Positions 17,232 to 25,901 of a stretch of DNA of 64,000 nt are shown one piece after another (position 1 is the stretch's first letter; each line of letters starts with the position of its first letter). This DNA is from Azovibrio restrictus DSM 23866 (GTDB lineage: Bacteria > Pseudomonadota > Gammaproteobacteria > Burkholderiales > Rhodocyclaceae): contig NZ_AUCH01000020.1 in NCBI RefSeq assembly GCF_000429665.1, forward strand, positions 1-64,000, in the 5' to 3' direction. The translations under genes and the position numbers were made by a program. The notes under the pieces were generated by a model. The model was not told where the DNA came from and searched no databases. It was given only the letters and a program-made list of their open reading frames with translations.

Positions 17232-17353
17232 AGCCCGCTGCTGCCCCTGGCTGCTCGGCCTGCCCTGTCAGCTGCGCCCTGCTTCCGGCCGGAACAGCCC
17301 TGCTCCGGTGGCAGCAGGAAAGTTGCGTTTGACCATGATCCGAAAGGCATGAC

Positions 17354-18781
17354 GTGCTCATCCCCCTCACTGTCGCCCTGCTGACCTACAACCGCTCCCA
17401 CTACCTGCGGGAGGCCATGGAGGGCATCCTGGCCCAGACCTACCGGGATTTCGAATTCCTCATCCTGGACAACGGCAGCACCGACGACACCCCCGCAGTA
17501 GTACTCGGCATCCACGACCGGCGTATCCGCTACGTACGCAACCCCCCGGGGCTGGAAGTGCTGTTCAACGGAATCTCCGCCCTCAAGATTGCCCGCGGGA
17601 AACGCATCATCATCACCCATGACGACGACGTGATGCAGCCGACCATGCTCGCCAAACAGATGGCCATCATGGACGCCCATCCGGGCATGACTGCCGTATG
17701 GACGAACACCAGCACCATCGATCAGGACGGCAACACCATCCAGGAATATTTCACTCCACCGGGCCACGACAGGATTTATGGCCGCGGTGAATTCATCGCC
17801 CGCTTCCCCTCGGAAAACCTGTGGCCCCTCCCCAGCACCATGATGTTCGCCAGGGAAAGGTATCCGCAGCGGCAGATGGACAGGCTGTATTACGACCAGG
17901 AACTGGGCAAACGGCTGCCCAAGACCCATGGCGGTGACGACGTGTTGATTCCCGCCCTGATGAACACCTTCGGCCCCGTGGCCTTCCTGAACGAACCACT
18001 GCTCAAGTATCGCAAGCACGGGGCCCAGGATTCGAACCGCACCCACCTCTCCCTCGGCATCGTCAACACCTACAAGACCCTGCGCCGCTTTGCCGGCAAG
18101 CTGCCTGAGCGGGAACAGGTGGCCCCCTTGCTGGATAGCCACATCGCCCGCTTCGCGGCCCAGCACGAAATCATCCACACCACCGCACCACAGCCGACCC
18201 CCGCAGCGCGTGCCAAACTCAAGAAGCTGTTCGACAAGGCCTGCGGTGCGCTGGAGCGGAACAGCGAAGCAGCGCCTCCATTACTGCCCCTACGGATTTT
18301 CCTTTCACAAACAAGGAAATACGGAGATGAAATCTTCCGGGCCCTCGCAGCACCGGGAGAGGAACATCCGACGGCAACCCATGCCCTGTTCCATTGGGCC
18401 CGCATGCTGCAGGCCGGGGGCAACCTGCTCGCTGCCCTCCCGGCACACTCGAACATCGTCATCCTGGGCAGCGCCCTGGTGTCGGCCCTGCTCATCAACG
18501 AAGCCAGGGCACACAACCTGAATGTCCTGTGCTGCATCGATTCCAACATCACCCGCCAGGACCAGACGATGCTCGGCACCCCCATCCGCCCCCCTGAATG
18601 GCTGGCATCCCAGGGCAAGGCCGTCGATTACGTCATCCTCAGCTCCGAGCGGGACCAGGATGCCTACCTGCATGAGTTCATTCACAGCCTGAACAAGGAC
18701 GCCAAAACCCTGTCTTGGAAAGACCTGGCTCTGGATCAGGAGTGTTGCCCGCACCAGCCCCCCATGCCCGTCAGCAACTAA
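17354..18781 (+). CDS. Family 2 glycosyltransferase with C-terminal Rossmann-like domain
   Basis: 475 residues. The N-terminal GT-A domain starts VALLTYNRSHYLREAMEGIL and LILDNGSTDDT. The metal/nucleotide Asp cluster HDDDVM lies at about 89-94, and a KTHGGDD segment may hold the catalytic base. Residues about 310-460 form a separate domain, NIVILGSALVSALLI then CCIDSN, resembling the nucleotide-binding-like N-terminal domain of the FkbM protein at 9295. It probably builds the surface or flagellin glycan. The start is GTG 17354, with a weak GAAAGG upstream. The stop TAA overlaps the next ATG (TAATG), implying coupling. Confidence 0.85.
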   Translation: MLIPLTVALLTYNRSHYLREAMEGILAQTYRDFEFLILDNGSTDDTPAVVLGIHDRRIRYVRNPPGLEVLFNGISALKIARGKRIIITHDDDVMQPTMLAKQMAIMDAHPGMTAVWTNTSTIDQDGNTIQEYFTPPGHDRIYGRGEFIARFPSENLWPLPSTMMFARERYPQRQMDRLYYDQELGKRLPKTHGGDDVLIPALMNTFGPVAFLNEPLLKYRKHGAQDSNRTHLSLGIVNTYKTLRRFAGKLPEREQVAPLLDSHIARFAAQHEIIHTTAPQPTPAARAKLKKLFDKACGALERNSEAAPPLLPLRIFLSQTRKYGDEIFRALAAPGEEHPTATHALFHWARMLQAGGNLLAALPAHSNIVILGSALVSALLINEARAHNLNVLCCIDSNITRQDQTMLGTPIRPPEWLASQGKAVDYVILSSERDQDAYLHEFIHSLNKDAKTLSWKDLALDQECCPHQPPMPVSN

Positions 18782-21417
18782 TGCTGGTTCAGACCGGACA
18801 CCCACACAGGCCCGACACCATGTCTTCCCGACCCAAAAGCTTCTTTGAACGCACCCGCCACCCCTACTACATCGCCTCGCCTGCCTTCCGGCAGAATTCC
18901 GGGGGGGTGCGTGCCCTGCATTACTTCTGCCACGCCCTGAACGAATCCGGCCATGAGGCCTACATCGCCACCGAGCCTGGTGGCACCAGCCCGCATCTCA
19001 GGACGCCGGAGCTGACCCAGGAGGTCATCAAACGGCACAAGGCCGCCGGCTGCGTCCCCATTGGGGTCTACCCGGAAGTGGCCCATGGCAACATGCTCGG
19101 CCTTCCCGTGGTGGCCCGCTGGATCCTGAACAAGCCCGGCCACCTGGGGGGCGGAACATCCTACGGCAAGGACGAGATCCTTTTCTATTGGGATGAGTGG
19201 ATGATTGACCCCAGCATCGTTGCGGACAAACTCAACATCCCCATCATCGACCGGAGGATTTTCAACGACAGGGACGCGCCATCCGAACGCCAGGGGATCT
19301 GTTACTACGCCAACAAGTATTTCCGGCTGGGGCGGGAAATCAGCCCCACGCTCATGCAGAACGGAACCAGCCTGTGCCTGCACATCCCCCGCTCGCCCCA
19401 GGAAATCGCTGGAATCCTGCGGGCTTCTGAAGCCTTCTACTGTTACGAGCCCTCCAGCCTGGTGCTCGAAGCGCTGGCTTGCGGCTGCCCGGTGGCCCTG
19501 ATCGACACGCCCTACCTGGACGAATTCCAATGGGAGAAGAATCCCATCTTCCGCATCAAGGAATCGGAGATCGGCAAGATCAAGCCGCCGGAGGTGGATC
19601 CCGTCCGGGCAGCTGAGTATTTCCAGAGGATAGACACCCAGGCCTGGCTGCAGATCGAGAACTTCATCGAGAAAACCCAGGCCGCCGCCCGGATTCAGGC
19701 CGAGCGCCAGCAGACACCGGAATACCAGCTCCAGGAGGCCGTCAACGCCTTCCACAACAACGAGATCGAACCCGCCATGAACGCTCTGGCGCCGCTCCTG
19801 GACGCCCTGCCGGAAAGCCCCCTGCCGCCCGCCTACCTGGCCTTCATCTGTGCCGCCCAGGGGCTGGCCCAGGAAGCCCGGGAGTTCATGGACAGGGCTA
19901 TGGAAATCGCCCCAGACCGGGCCGACCTCAAGGCGGCCCTGGGGGAGAGCTTCCTGAAGGCAGGCCAGCCTGGACTGGCCGCCGAATACCTGGAGGAAGC
20001 CGTGCACCTCCAGCCGGACATGCTCTCGGCCTACCCGGCCCTGGCCCGGAGCCTGCACCTGACCCAACAGAGCGATACGGCCCTGGCCCTCCTGAAAGGC
20101 GCCGCCCAGATGTCCTCCTCTGCCCAGGCCCACATCCAGACCACCTTGCTGGAAATACTGGCGGAACAAGGCAATATTGCCGAGTTTTCCCAGGCCTGCC
20201 TGCGCTACTCCAACGGGATCGCCGATGACCTCCTGGCCGTGCGCTGCCTGTCCCGCTTCGATGCTAGTGGCGAACGCCTGGTGGAAGCCCTCGGGGCAGC
20301 CCAGGCACGCTTGGCCAGCCAGCTTCCCGAGTTGGGCGAGGCATCCGCGCTGCCCATCAAGACGGCCCAACCCTGGAAGATCGCGTTCCTGACGAGCGAC
20401 CTGGCCCGGGAAGAACAGCAGGGGCGCCTCAAGGCCCTGCTCAACCACCTGCCACCCGAGCAGTTCGTCACCACCTTGATCATCAACGATCCCAAGGCCG
20501 GACTCAGCCATTTCGCCCAGGCCTGCTCCCTGGTGGCCGATCACACCCTGGTCATCCACGACCAGGACGACAGCACCGCCCTGGAACGCCTCAACGCCAA
20601 TCCTGCCGACATCCTCATCGACCTGGACAGCTACGGCCCCGCCGACCGCCTGTCCCTGTTCGTGCAGGCCCAAGCCGGGGTGAAACTGCTCTGGGGCGAG
20701 GCGCCGATGCCGGCCCTGGCGCCGGACTGCCTGCCCCTGCAGGGGGAACTACTGGCCGACCAGGCCATGCTTCCCGGCATCATCCTGCCGGGACTGGGCG
20801 AGTGCTACGAGCTGCCTGAACTGCCCATCACCCCGGCCCCCGGCACACCTACCCTGGGCTGCCTGACCCCGGCCGTCAGGATCGGGCCGGAAGGCTGGCG
20901 CCTGTTCGCAGAAGTCCTGCAGGCCAGCCCGGACAGCCAGTTACTCCTGAATCTGAGGGACCTGGGCGACAGTGCCCGGGCCTACATTACCCGGCAATTT
21001 ACCCAGGCCGGCGTTGCCGCCTCGCGCCTGCGCTTCGTCCACGCCCATACCCGGGAAGCGCTCTGCCAGTACTGGCAGGAGGTCCAGCTGGGTCTGGCGC
21101 CGCCCGTGGATGCCGGGGACCAGGCCTTGAGCACCTGCCTCTGGATGGGCCGCCCCTTCGTGGCCCTGGCGGCCAGCCTGCCTTGGTCCCATCGTCCGGC
21201 CGCCCTGCTCCATTGCGCCGACGCCTCAGCCTGGATCGCCGACTCGGCGGCCCGCTACGTAGAGCTGGCAAGCCGCCTGCCCCAGGCCCCCGATCCCAGC
21301 CTCCGGGCACACCTGCGCGCCGCAGGCCTGGATGATCCTGCCGCCTTCGCCCGGGGGTTTGCCGCCACCATGGCAGACCTGATGCAGGCCGTTCCGGCCC
21401 CCAGCCCCGCTCCATGA
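18781..21417 (+). CDS. Multidomain glycosyltransferase: GT4-like, TPR and degenerate GT41 domains
   Basis: About 878 residues in three parts. Residues about 20-310 look like a GT-B glycosyltransferase: SPAFRQNSGGVRALHYFCHAL at the start and CYEPSSLVLEALACGCPVALID at the donor site. Residues about 325-500 contain tetratricopeptide-type helices (YLAFICAAQGLAQEAREFMDRA, PDMLSAYPALARSL). Residues about 535-860 resemble the C-terminal half of SPINDLY/OGT (GT41), with ILIDLDSYGPADR aligning to ILVDLNGNTEGNR of the intact GT41 at 22317. The catalytic His (SDMRNHP in the intact copy) reads SDLAREEQ here, and the catalytic Lys position reads Arg or Val, so the GT41 part may be inactive or structural. 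The start at 18781 (coupled) or 18820 (MSSRPKSF) is undecided. Confidence 0.8.
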   Translation: MLVQTGHPHRPDTMSSRPKSFFERTRHPYYIASPAFRQNSGGVRALHYFCHALNESGHEAYIATEPGGTSPHLRTPELTQEVIKRHKAAGCVPIGVYPEVAHGNMLGLPVVARWILNKPGHLGGGTSYGKDEILFYWDEWMIDPSIVADKLNIPIIDRRIFNDRDAPSERQGICYYANKYFRLGREISPTLMQNGTSLCLHIPRSPQEIAGILRASEAFYCYEPSSLVLEALACGCPVALIDTPYLDEFQWEKNPIFRIKESEIGKIKPPEVDPVRAAEYFQRIDTQAWLQIENFIEKTQAAARIQAERQQTPEYQLQEAVNAFHNNEIEPAMNALAPLLDALPESPLPPAYLAFICAAQGLAQEAREFMDRAMEIAPDRADLKAALGESFLKAGQPGLAAEYLEEAVHLQPDMLSAYPALARSLHLTQQSDTALALLKGAAQMSSSAQAHIQTTLLEILAEQGNIAEFSQACLRYSNGIADDLLAVRCLSRFDASGERLVEALGAAQARLASQLPELGEASALPIKTAQPWKIAFLTSDLAREEQQGRLKALLNHLPPEQFVTTLIINDPKAGLSHFAQACSLVADHTLVIHDQDDSTALERLNANPADILIDLDSYGPADRLSLFVQAQAGVKLLWGEAPMPALAPDCLPLQGELLADQAMLPGIILPGLGECYELPELPITPAPGTPTLGCLTPAVRIGPEGWRLFAEVLQASPDSQLLLNLRDLGDSARAYITRQFTQAGVAASRLRFVHAHTREALCQYWQEVQLGLAPPVDAGDQALSTCLWMGRPFVALAASLPWSHRPAALLHCADASAWIADSAARYVELASRLPQAPDPSLRAHLRAAGLDDPAAFARGFAATMADLMQAVPAPSPAP

Positions 21418-21425
21418 GGCCCACC

Positions 21426-22235
21426 ATGAACGCCAGTCCCCGCTTCTCCGTCATCGTCTGCAGCATCGAGGCCCTCAAGTTCGCCCGTATCTGCGAGTGC
21501 TACACCCATCTGCTGTCCGGCTATCCCCATGAAATCATCGGCATACACGATGCAGCCTCCCTCGCCGAGGCCTATAACCGGGGTATCGCCCAAGCCACCG
21601 GCGACATCCTGATCTTTTCCCACGATGACATCCTGATCCTTGATCCCGGCTTCGCCGACAAGCTGGCCCAGCGTCTGGAACACCTGGACCTGCTGGGTTT
21701 CGTCGGCACCGACAAGCTCATCACCGCCACCTGGTTCGGCGCCGGCCAGCCCCACTTGCACGGCGTGGTCGCCCACGGCAAACCGGGGAACCCCCATCTT
21801 TCCCTGAATGTGTATGGCGTACATGACTGGCCGGTAGCCCGCAACATCCAGGCCATCGACGGCTTCTGCATGGCAGCCACCCGGACCGCCGCCCTGGCGA
21901 TCGGATTCGATGCCGCCAGTTTTGACGGCTTTCACCTTTATGACCTGGATTTCAGCTACTGCGCCTATCTCGCCGGCTATCGGCTGGGCGTCTGTTGCGA
22001 CATTCCCATCATCCATGAATCGGCCGGAAATTTCGGGTACCAGCACCTCCAGTACGCCGAGCGTTTCGTCCTGAAACATGTGCAGCAGCTGGGTCACACC
22101 GCCCCGGAAGCCATCAAGGGCGAGTCTCCCGGACGGGGCGCCCTGTTCCGGGAACATCAGGCCCTGCTGCAGGCCTGGCAGCCCGACTTGCTACGCCGGG
22201 CCACCCTTGCCATGAACCGGCCTGCAGGGCTGTAG
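21426..22235 (+). CDS. GT2-like glycosyltransferase (StrF-type domain)
   Basis: 269 residues. It starts FSVIVCSIEALKFARI and continues EIIGIHDAASLAEAYNRGI, GDILIFSHDDILIL (DxD-like acidic pair), then IDGFCMAATRTA and FHLYDLDFSYCAYLAGY. This is the pattern of the short GT2-like family that includes StrF of streptomycin clusters. It probably adds one sugar to the glycan. The start at 21426 has GAGG six bases upstream; ATG 21414, overlapping the previous stop, is also possible. It is the last gene of the plus-strand sugar block and is followed by a strong terminator. Confidence 0.75.
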   Translation: MNASPRFSVIVCSIEALKFARICECYTHLLSGYPHEIIGIHDAASLAEAYNRGIAQATGDILIFSHDDILILDPGFADKLAQRLEHLDLLGFVGTDKLITATWFGAGQPHLHGVVAHGKPGNPHLSLNVYGVHDWPVARNIQAIDGFCMAATRTAALAIGFDAASFDGFHLYDLDFSYCAYLAGYRLGVCCDIPIIHESAGNFGYQHLQYAERFVLKHVQQLGHTAPEAIKGESPGRGALFREHQALLQAWQPDLLRRATLAMNRPAGL

Positions 22236-22277
22236 AGCGGCGCCTGGACCTGTTGCCGCCGACCTCGTCCCGTAGCT

Positions 22278-22317
22278 TGCCGGGGATGCGCGCCGCGCTG
22301 CCCCCGGCATCTTTTTT
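22278..22317 (+). terminator. Rho-independent terminator of the sugar block
   Basis: Stem TGCCGGGG (22278-22285) pairs with CCCCGGCA (22302-22309) around a G+C-rich inner loop. It is followed by TC and a run of six T (22312-22317). It lies between the convergent genes at 21426 and 22317. Confidence 0.8.
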
Positions 22318-24707
22318 CAGGCCGGTCCGACGGGGTGCTGGCACCAGCGTTGCCACATGCTCCTGAAGGCCTGTTCCAGCCCCCCGGCCATGCGCGGTGC
22401 ATCCATCAAGGGGCTGGCCAGCATGCGCTGCCGCAGCCCGGCCCGCAGGGATTTCAGCCGCTCCCGGTCCCCGGCCAGCGCCACGGCCAGGTCTTCGTAG
22501 GCGGCTTCACTGTCCACCACCAGTTCCCCCAGGCCCACGTTCTCGAGGATGGGTTTGCCCATGCGCGATACCAGCATGTCCCCCGGCCAGGTGATGAAGG
22601 GCACCCCCATCCAGATGGAGTCATACCCTGTCGTCCCTCCGTTGAAGGGGAAGGGGTCCAGGCACAGGTCTGCCTCGTTGTAGCTGTCGAAGTAAACCTG
22701 GGTGCTCATGATGCCGCGGATGTCGAGCCGCTCCGGGGCGATCCCGTACTGCTCGAACTGGCTCTCGATATAGCGGATCAGGGTACCGTCACGCCCCCCC
22801 CGGGCCACCAGGATCAGGCGCGATTCCGGCACCCGCTGCAGAATCCGGCTCCAGAGCCGGATGGCGCCCTGGCTCACCTTGCGGAAATTGTTCAGACAGG
22901 CAAAGGTGAAGGGCCGCTGCAAACGCTCGCAGGGCAGGCCGGGCTGGATCGCCACATCGGGAATCATGGTGCGCACCCCGTAGCAATCCGGCAGGGGCCA
23001 GGGGGTTTCGGTACACCAGGCCCCCTGTTCCAGTACCGGGTCCGGAGGGATGAAGATGTAATCCATGACCGACATGCCACTGGTCCCTGGAAAACCCAGC
23101 CAGGTCACCTGGATGGGGGCCGGTTTGCGCGCCATGGCCAGCAGCCGGTTACCTTCGGTGTTGCCGTTCAGATCCACCAGGATATCCACTTCATCAGCCC
23201 GGATCAGGTCGGCCAGGGAGTCATCGCCCAGGGCAATCACGTCGCGCCAGCGCTCCACCCGGGCCCGTGCCATGTCGGTGACCGAATCCGTCGCCATGGC
23301 GTTGTAATAGATGGTGGACTCCACCTGCTGCCGATCCAGGTATTCAAGGAAAGGGACCACGAAGGCGGCCACCGGGTGGTTACGCATGTCGGAGGTCAGC
23401 CAGCCGATGCGCAGACGGCGCCCGGGATTCCGGTCCCGGTCTGCAAAATCATCCTGGCGCCGGTGCCGCTGGCAGAGGTTACGGTCGAAAGCCTTGGCCA
23501 CCTCAACGATGTCGGCTGAGCTCGACTCCGTGGAGTGCACCATGGCCCAGAGGGAATTGGTATAGGCGATCAGCCGCTCCGGATCGATTTCGAGCACCCG
23601 GCGGAATTCACGCAAGGCCTCTTCCGAACGGGCCTGGTCCGAATACCAGCTGCCCAGGTTGAGCCGGGCATTGATATGCAAAGGGTTTTTGGCCAGGATG
23701 GTCTCTGCCACCTGCCGGGCCTTGTCGCTTTCCCCCTGCTTGGTATAGACGACGATCAGGGTGTTCCAGGCATTCAGGTTGTCCGGCTGGCGCGCCACCG
23801 CCATTTCCAGGTTCTCCTGGGCCACGTCCAGCTGCCCCTTGGTGGTGAACATCAAGCCCAGGTGTTCGAGAATCCAGTCCTCGGCCACCCCCATGGCATG
23901 GGCCCGTTCCATGGCCTCCACCGCCTCCAGGGCGTCGCCGCTCTGGACCAGGGCCAGGCCCAGCTTGGCCTGCAGCTCTGCAGAATCTGCCGTTTTGCTC
24001 AGCCCGGCACGGAAAAAATTTGCCGCTTCCTTGAAATTGCAGCGCCTCAGGGCCAGGTCACCAGCCAGATTCAGGGTGGTAGCCAGCTGCGGAACCAGAT
24101 CGAAAAGCTTCTTCAGGCACTTCTCCACCTCATCGAGCATGCCTTTCTGCAGATAGAGGTGCCCCAGGGAAAGCCAGGCATCCGGATAGCGGGGATCCAG
24201 CACGGTAGCCTTCCTGAAGGCCTGCATGGCCTCCTCCAGCTCTCCCAGTTGCTGGGCAGCAAGACCTAGCAGGCAGTAGTGGGCAGACCTGGGCCCGGGC
24301 TGGGCCACCACTTCCTGCAAGACCGCCTTGGCCTGGTGCCATTCACCCGCCGCCACATAGGCGCCACTCAGGCTGCACATGATCCCCACGTCCTTAGGGG
24401 CCCGGCGACGGGCCTGGAGCAGCACGGCCACGCCCTCCTTGTGCAGGCCGATACGGCCGTAGAGTTCGCCCAGACGCTGCTGATACCTGGCGACATCGGG
24501 CTGGAGCTGAACCGCGTGCTCGAGGAACTGGACCGCGGTATCCATCTGGCCGATGGCCATGGCGACTTCACCCAGGCCAAACCAGCCCTCGTGGGCATCG
24601 GCCCGGGCGGTGACCACCTCCTCGAACAGACGGCCGGCGGCCTCGTAGTTCCTCTGATTGAAGGCCTTGCGCCCTTTTTCGAGCGTGCGTTTGAGCTTGT
24701 CGGACAT
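22317..24707 (-). CDS. TPR protein with GT41 (SPINDLY/O-GlcNAc-transferase-like) domain
   Basis: Predicted cytoplasmic protein glycosyltransferase of about 796 residues. Residues about 5-400 are tandem TPR units (for example AFNQRNYEAAGRLFEEVV, PDAWLSLGHLYLQKG). Residues about 430-780 form the GT41 catalytic region: GWLTSDMRNHPVAAF, with the conserved His at 444; ILVDLNGNTEGNR; QVTWLGFPGTSG; FACLNNFRKVS, with the conserved Lys at 610; and DPFPFNGGTTGYDSIWMGVPF. The active-site residues are intact, unlike in the copy at 18781. It is divergent from fliC1, and GT41 enzymes glycosylate flagellin in some bacteria, so flagellin Ser/Thr O-glycosylation is the leading hypothesis. The start at 24707 (MSDKLKRTL) has GGAACGGA upstream; an upstream in-frame ATG at 24788 is less likely. 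Confidence 0.88.
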   Translation of the reverse strand: MSDKLKRTLEKGRKAFNQRNYEAAGRLFEEVVTARADAHEGWFGLGEVAMAIGQMDTAVQFLEHAVQLQPDVARYQQRLGELYGRIGLHKEGVAVLLQARRRAPKDVGIMCSLSGAYVAAGEWHQAKAVLQEVVAQPGPRSAHYCLLGLAAQQLGELEEAMQAFRKATVLDPRYPDAWLSLGHLYLQKGMLDEVEKCLKKLFDLVPQLATTLNLAGDLALRRCNFKEAANFFRAGLSKTADSAELQAKLGLALVQSGDALEAVEAMERAHAMGVAEDWILEHLGLMFTTKGQLDVAQENLEMAVARQPDNLNAWNTLIVVYTKQGESDKARQVAETILAKNPLHINARLNLGSWYSDQARSEEALREFRRVLEIDPERLIAYTNSLWAMVHSTESSSADIVEVAKAFDRNLCQRHRRQDDFADRDRNPGRRLRIGWLTSDMRNHPVAAFVVPFLEYLDRQQVESTIYYNAMATDSVTDMARARVERWRDVIALGDDSLADLIRADEVDILVDLNGNTEGNRLLAMARKPAPIQVTWLGFPGTSGMSVMDYIFIPPDPVLEQGAWCTETPWPLPDCYGVRTMIPDVAIQPGLPCERLQRPFTFACLNNFRKVSQGAIRLWSRILQRVPESRLILVARGGRDGTLIRYIESQFEQYGIAPERLDIRGIMSTQVYFDSYNEADLCLDPFPFNGGTTGYDSIWMGVPFITWPGDMLVSRMGKPILENVGLGELVVDSEAAYEDLAVALAGDRERLKSLRAGLRQRMLASPLMDAPRMAGGLEQAFRSMWQRWCQHPVGPA

Positions 24708-24781
24708 GTTTTTTCCGTTCCTGGACCGGGTTTGGAGTTTATACGGATTTCCGGGGCCCGGCACACCCGGCAAGTCGCGAT

Positions 24782-24798
24782 CTGGCATGGGAAATGCT
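24782..24798 (+). promoter_or_regulatory. Sigma-54 promoter of fliC1
   Basis: TGGCATGGGAAATGC matches the -24/-12 element: GG at 24784-24785, exactly ten bases, then GC at 24796-24797. It lies about 80 bases upstream of fliC1. No good sigma-28 element is seen there. FleR, encoded in the window, is a candidate activator. Confidence 0.7.
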
Positions 24799-24878
24799 TT
24801 AACCCACTCAGATTTTCGATCCCTTTCCCATGGAATCTGGATCGCTGCTGATTAATTTTCTCTCCGAAGGAGAACGAG

Positions 24879-25694
24879 ATGCCTCAAGTCATCAATACCA
24901 ACGTTGCCTCACTCAACGCGCAACGTAACCTGAATACCTCCCAGGGCGCTTTGAGCAATGCCTTGCAGCGTCTCTCTTCGGGTCTGCGCATCAACAGCGC
25001 CAAGGACGACGCAGCCGGCCTCGCCATCGCCGAGAAAATGAACGCCCAGTCCCGGGGCATGACCGTGGCCATGCGTAACGCCAACGACGGCATTTCCGCC
25101 GCCCAGACCGCTGAAGCCGGCCTTTCCGCCATCAGCAGCCATCTGCAGCGGATGCGTGAGCTGGCCGTCCAGGCGGCGTCCGGTCAGTACGATAGTGAAA
25201 ACCGGATGGCCCTGGATGCTGAATACCAGCAGCTGTCCAGCGAAATCACCCGGGCCATGGATGCCACCAACTTCAACGGCAAAAAACTCCTGGACGGCAG
25301 TTTCACCGGCATCAATTTCCAGATCGGCGCCAGCACCACCACCGAATCCCAGATCGCTGTAAATATTGCATCGGTACAAACGGCATCCCTGGGAAACATC
25401 ACCACGGCCTCGGCAGCCCTCTCGGCCATGACGGCCATCGACGTTGCCCTGAACACGGTCAACGAGAACCGGGCCGACCTGGGTGCCATCCAGGCCCGCT
25501 TCGAAGGGGTGCTGACCCAGCTGGCCACGGCGGTGGAAAACACCGAAGCCTCCCGCAGCCGCATCATGGACACCGACTACGCCGCCGAAACCGCCAAACT
25601 GGCCCGGGCGCAAATCCTGCAGCAGGCGGGTACCGCCATGCTGGCCCAGGCCAACGCCCTGCCCCAGAACGTGCTTTCCCTGCTCCAGGGCTAA
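24879..25694 (+). CDS. fliC: Flagellin 1
   Basis: Filament subunit, exported by the flagellar type III apparatus. 271 residues, a short flagellin made almost only of the conserved D0/D1 ends. The N-terminus has [17 protein letters not shown] and [18 protein letters not shown]. The C-terminus has [25 protein letters not shown] and ends [12 protein letters not shown]. The middle (about 140-200) is reduced and Thr/Ser/Ala rich, offering sites for O-glycosylation. Ribosome binding site AAGGAG. It is monocistronic: a sigma-54 type element precedes it and a terminator follows. A close paralogue follows at 25902. Confidence 0.97.
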   Translation: MPQVINTNVASLNAQRNLNTSQGALSNALQRLSSGLRINSAKDDAAGLAIAEKMNAQSRGMTVAMRNANDGISAAQTAEAGLSAISSHLQRMRELAVQAASGQYDSENRMALDAEYQQLSSEITRAMDATNFNGKKLLDGSFTGINFQIGASTTTESQIAVNIASVQTASLGNITTASAALSAMTAIDVALNTVNENRADLGAIQARFEGVLTQLATAVENTEASRSRIMDTDYAAETAKLARAQILQQAGTAMLAQANALPQNVLSLLQG

Positions 25695-25713
25695 ATCCCC
25701 AGGCAACAGCGCA

Positions 25714-25745
25714 AGAGCGGGCCGCAGCAGCGGCCCGCTCTCGTT
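25714..25745 (+). terminator. Terminator of fliC1
   Basis: A 12-bp perfect stem, AGAGCGGGCCGC (25714-25725) with GCGGCCCGCTCT (25730-25741), closes a 4-base loop and is followed by CGTTTC. It separates the two flagellin genes. Confidence 0.8.
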
Positions 25746-25787
25746 TCTGGGGGGCAAAAAAACTTCGCAATCCTTGAGGCAAAGCCC

Positions 25788-25814
25788 TAAAGTAATCTCC
25801 GTCATCGCCGTAAG
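25788..25814 (+). promoter_or_regulatory. Sigma-28 (FliA) promoter of fliC2
   Basis: TAAAGTAA, 11 bases, GCCGTAAG. This is near the sigma-28 consensus TAAAGTTT-N11-GCCGATAA. It is 88 bases upstream of the fliC2 start. FliA is encoded at 59923-60678. Confidence 0.85.
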
Positions 25815-25901
25815 AACACACAAGCAGACATGGCACACGCAATAAGCCAAGGAAATCCAGGTCTGACTTTCTAAACAACTTGTTCTGTGAAGGAGTAAAA
25901 A

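Noticed and set aside
17228..17332. 34-codon frame overlapping the second FkbM stop
   Set aside because: Ala/Cys/Pro-rich with no motif or ribosome binding site; likely chance.
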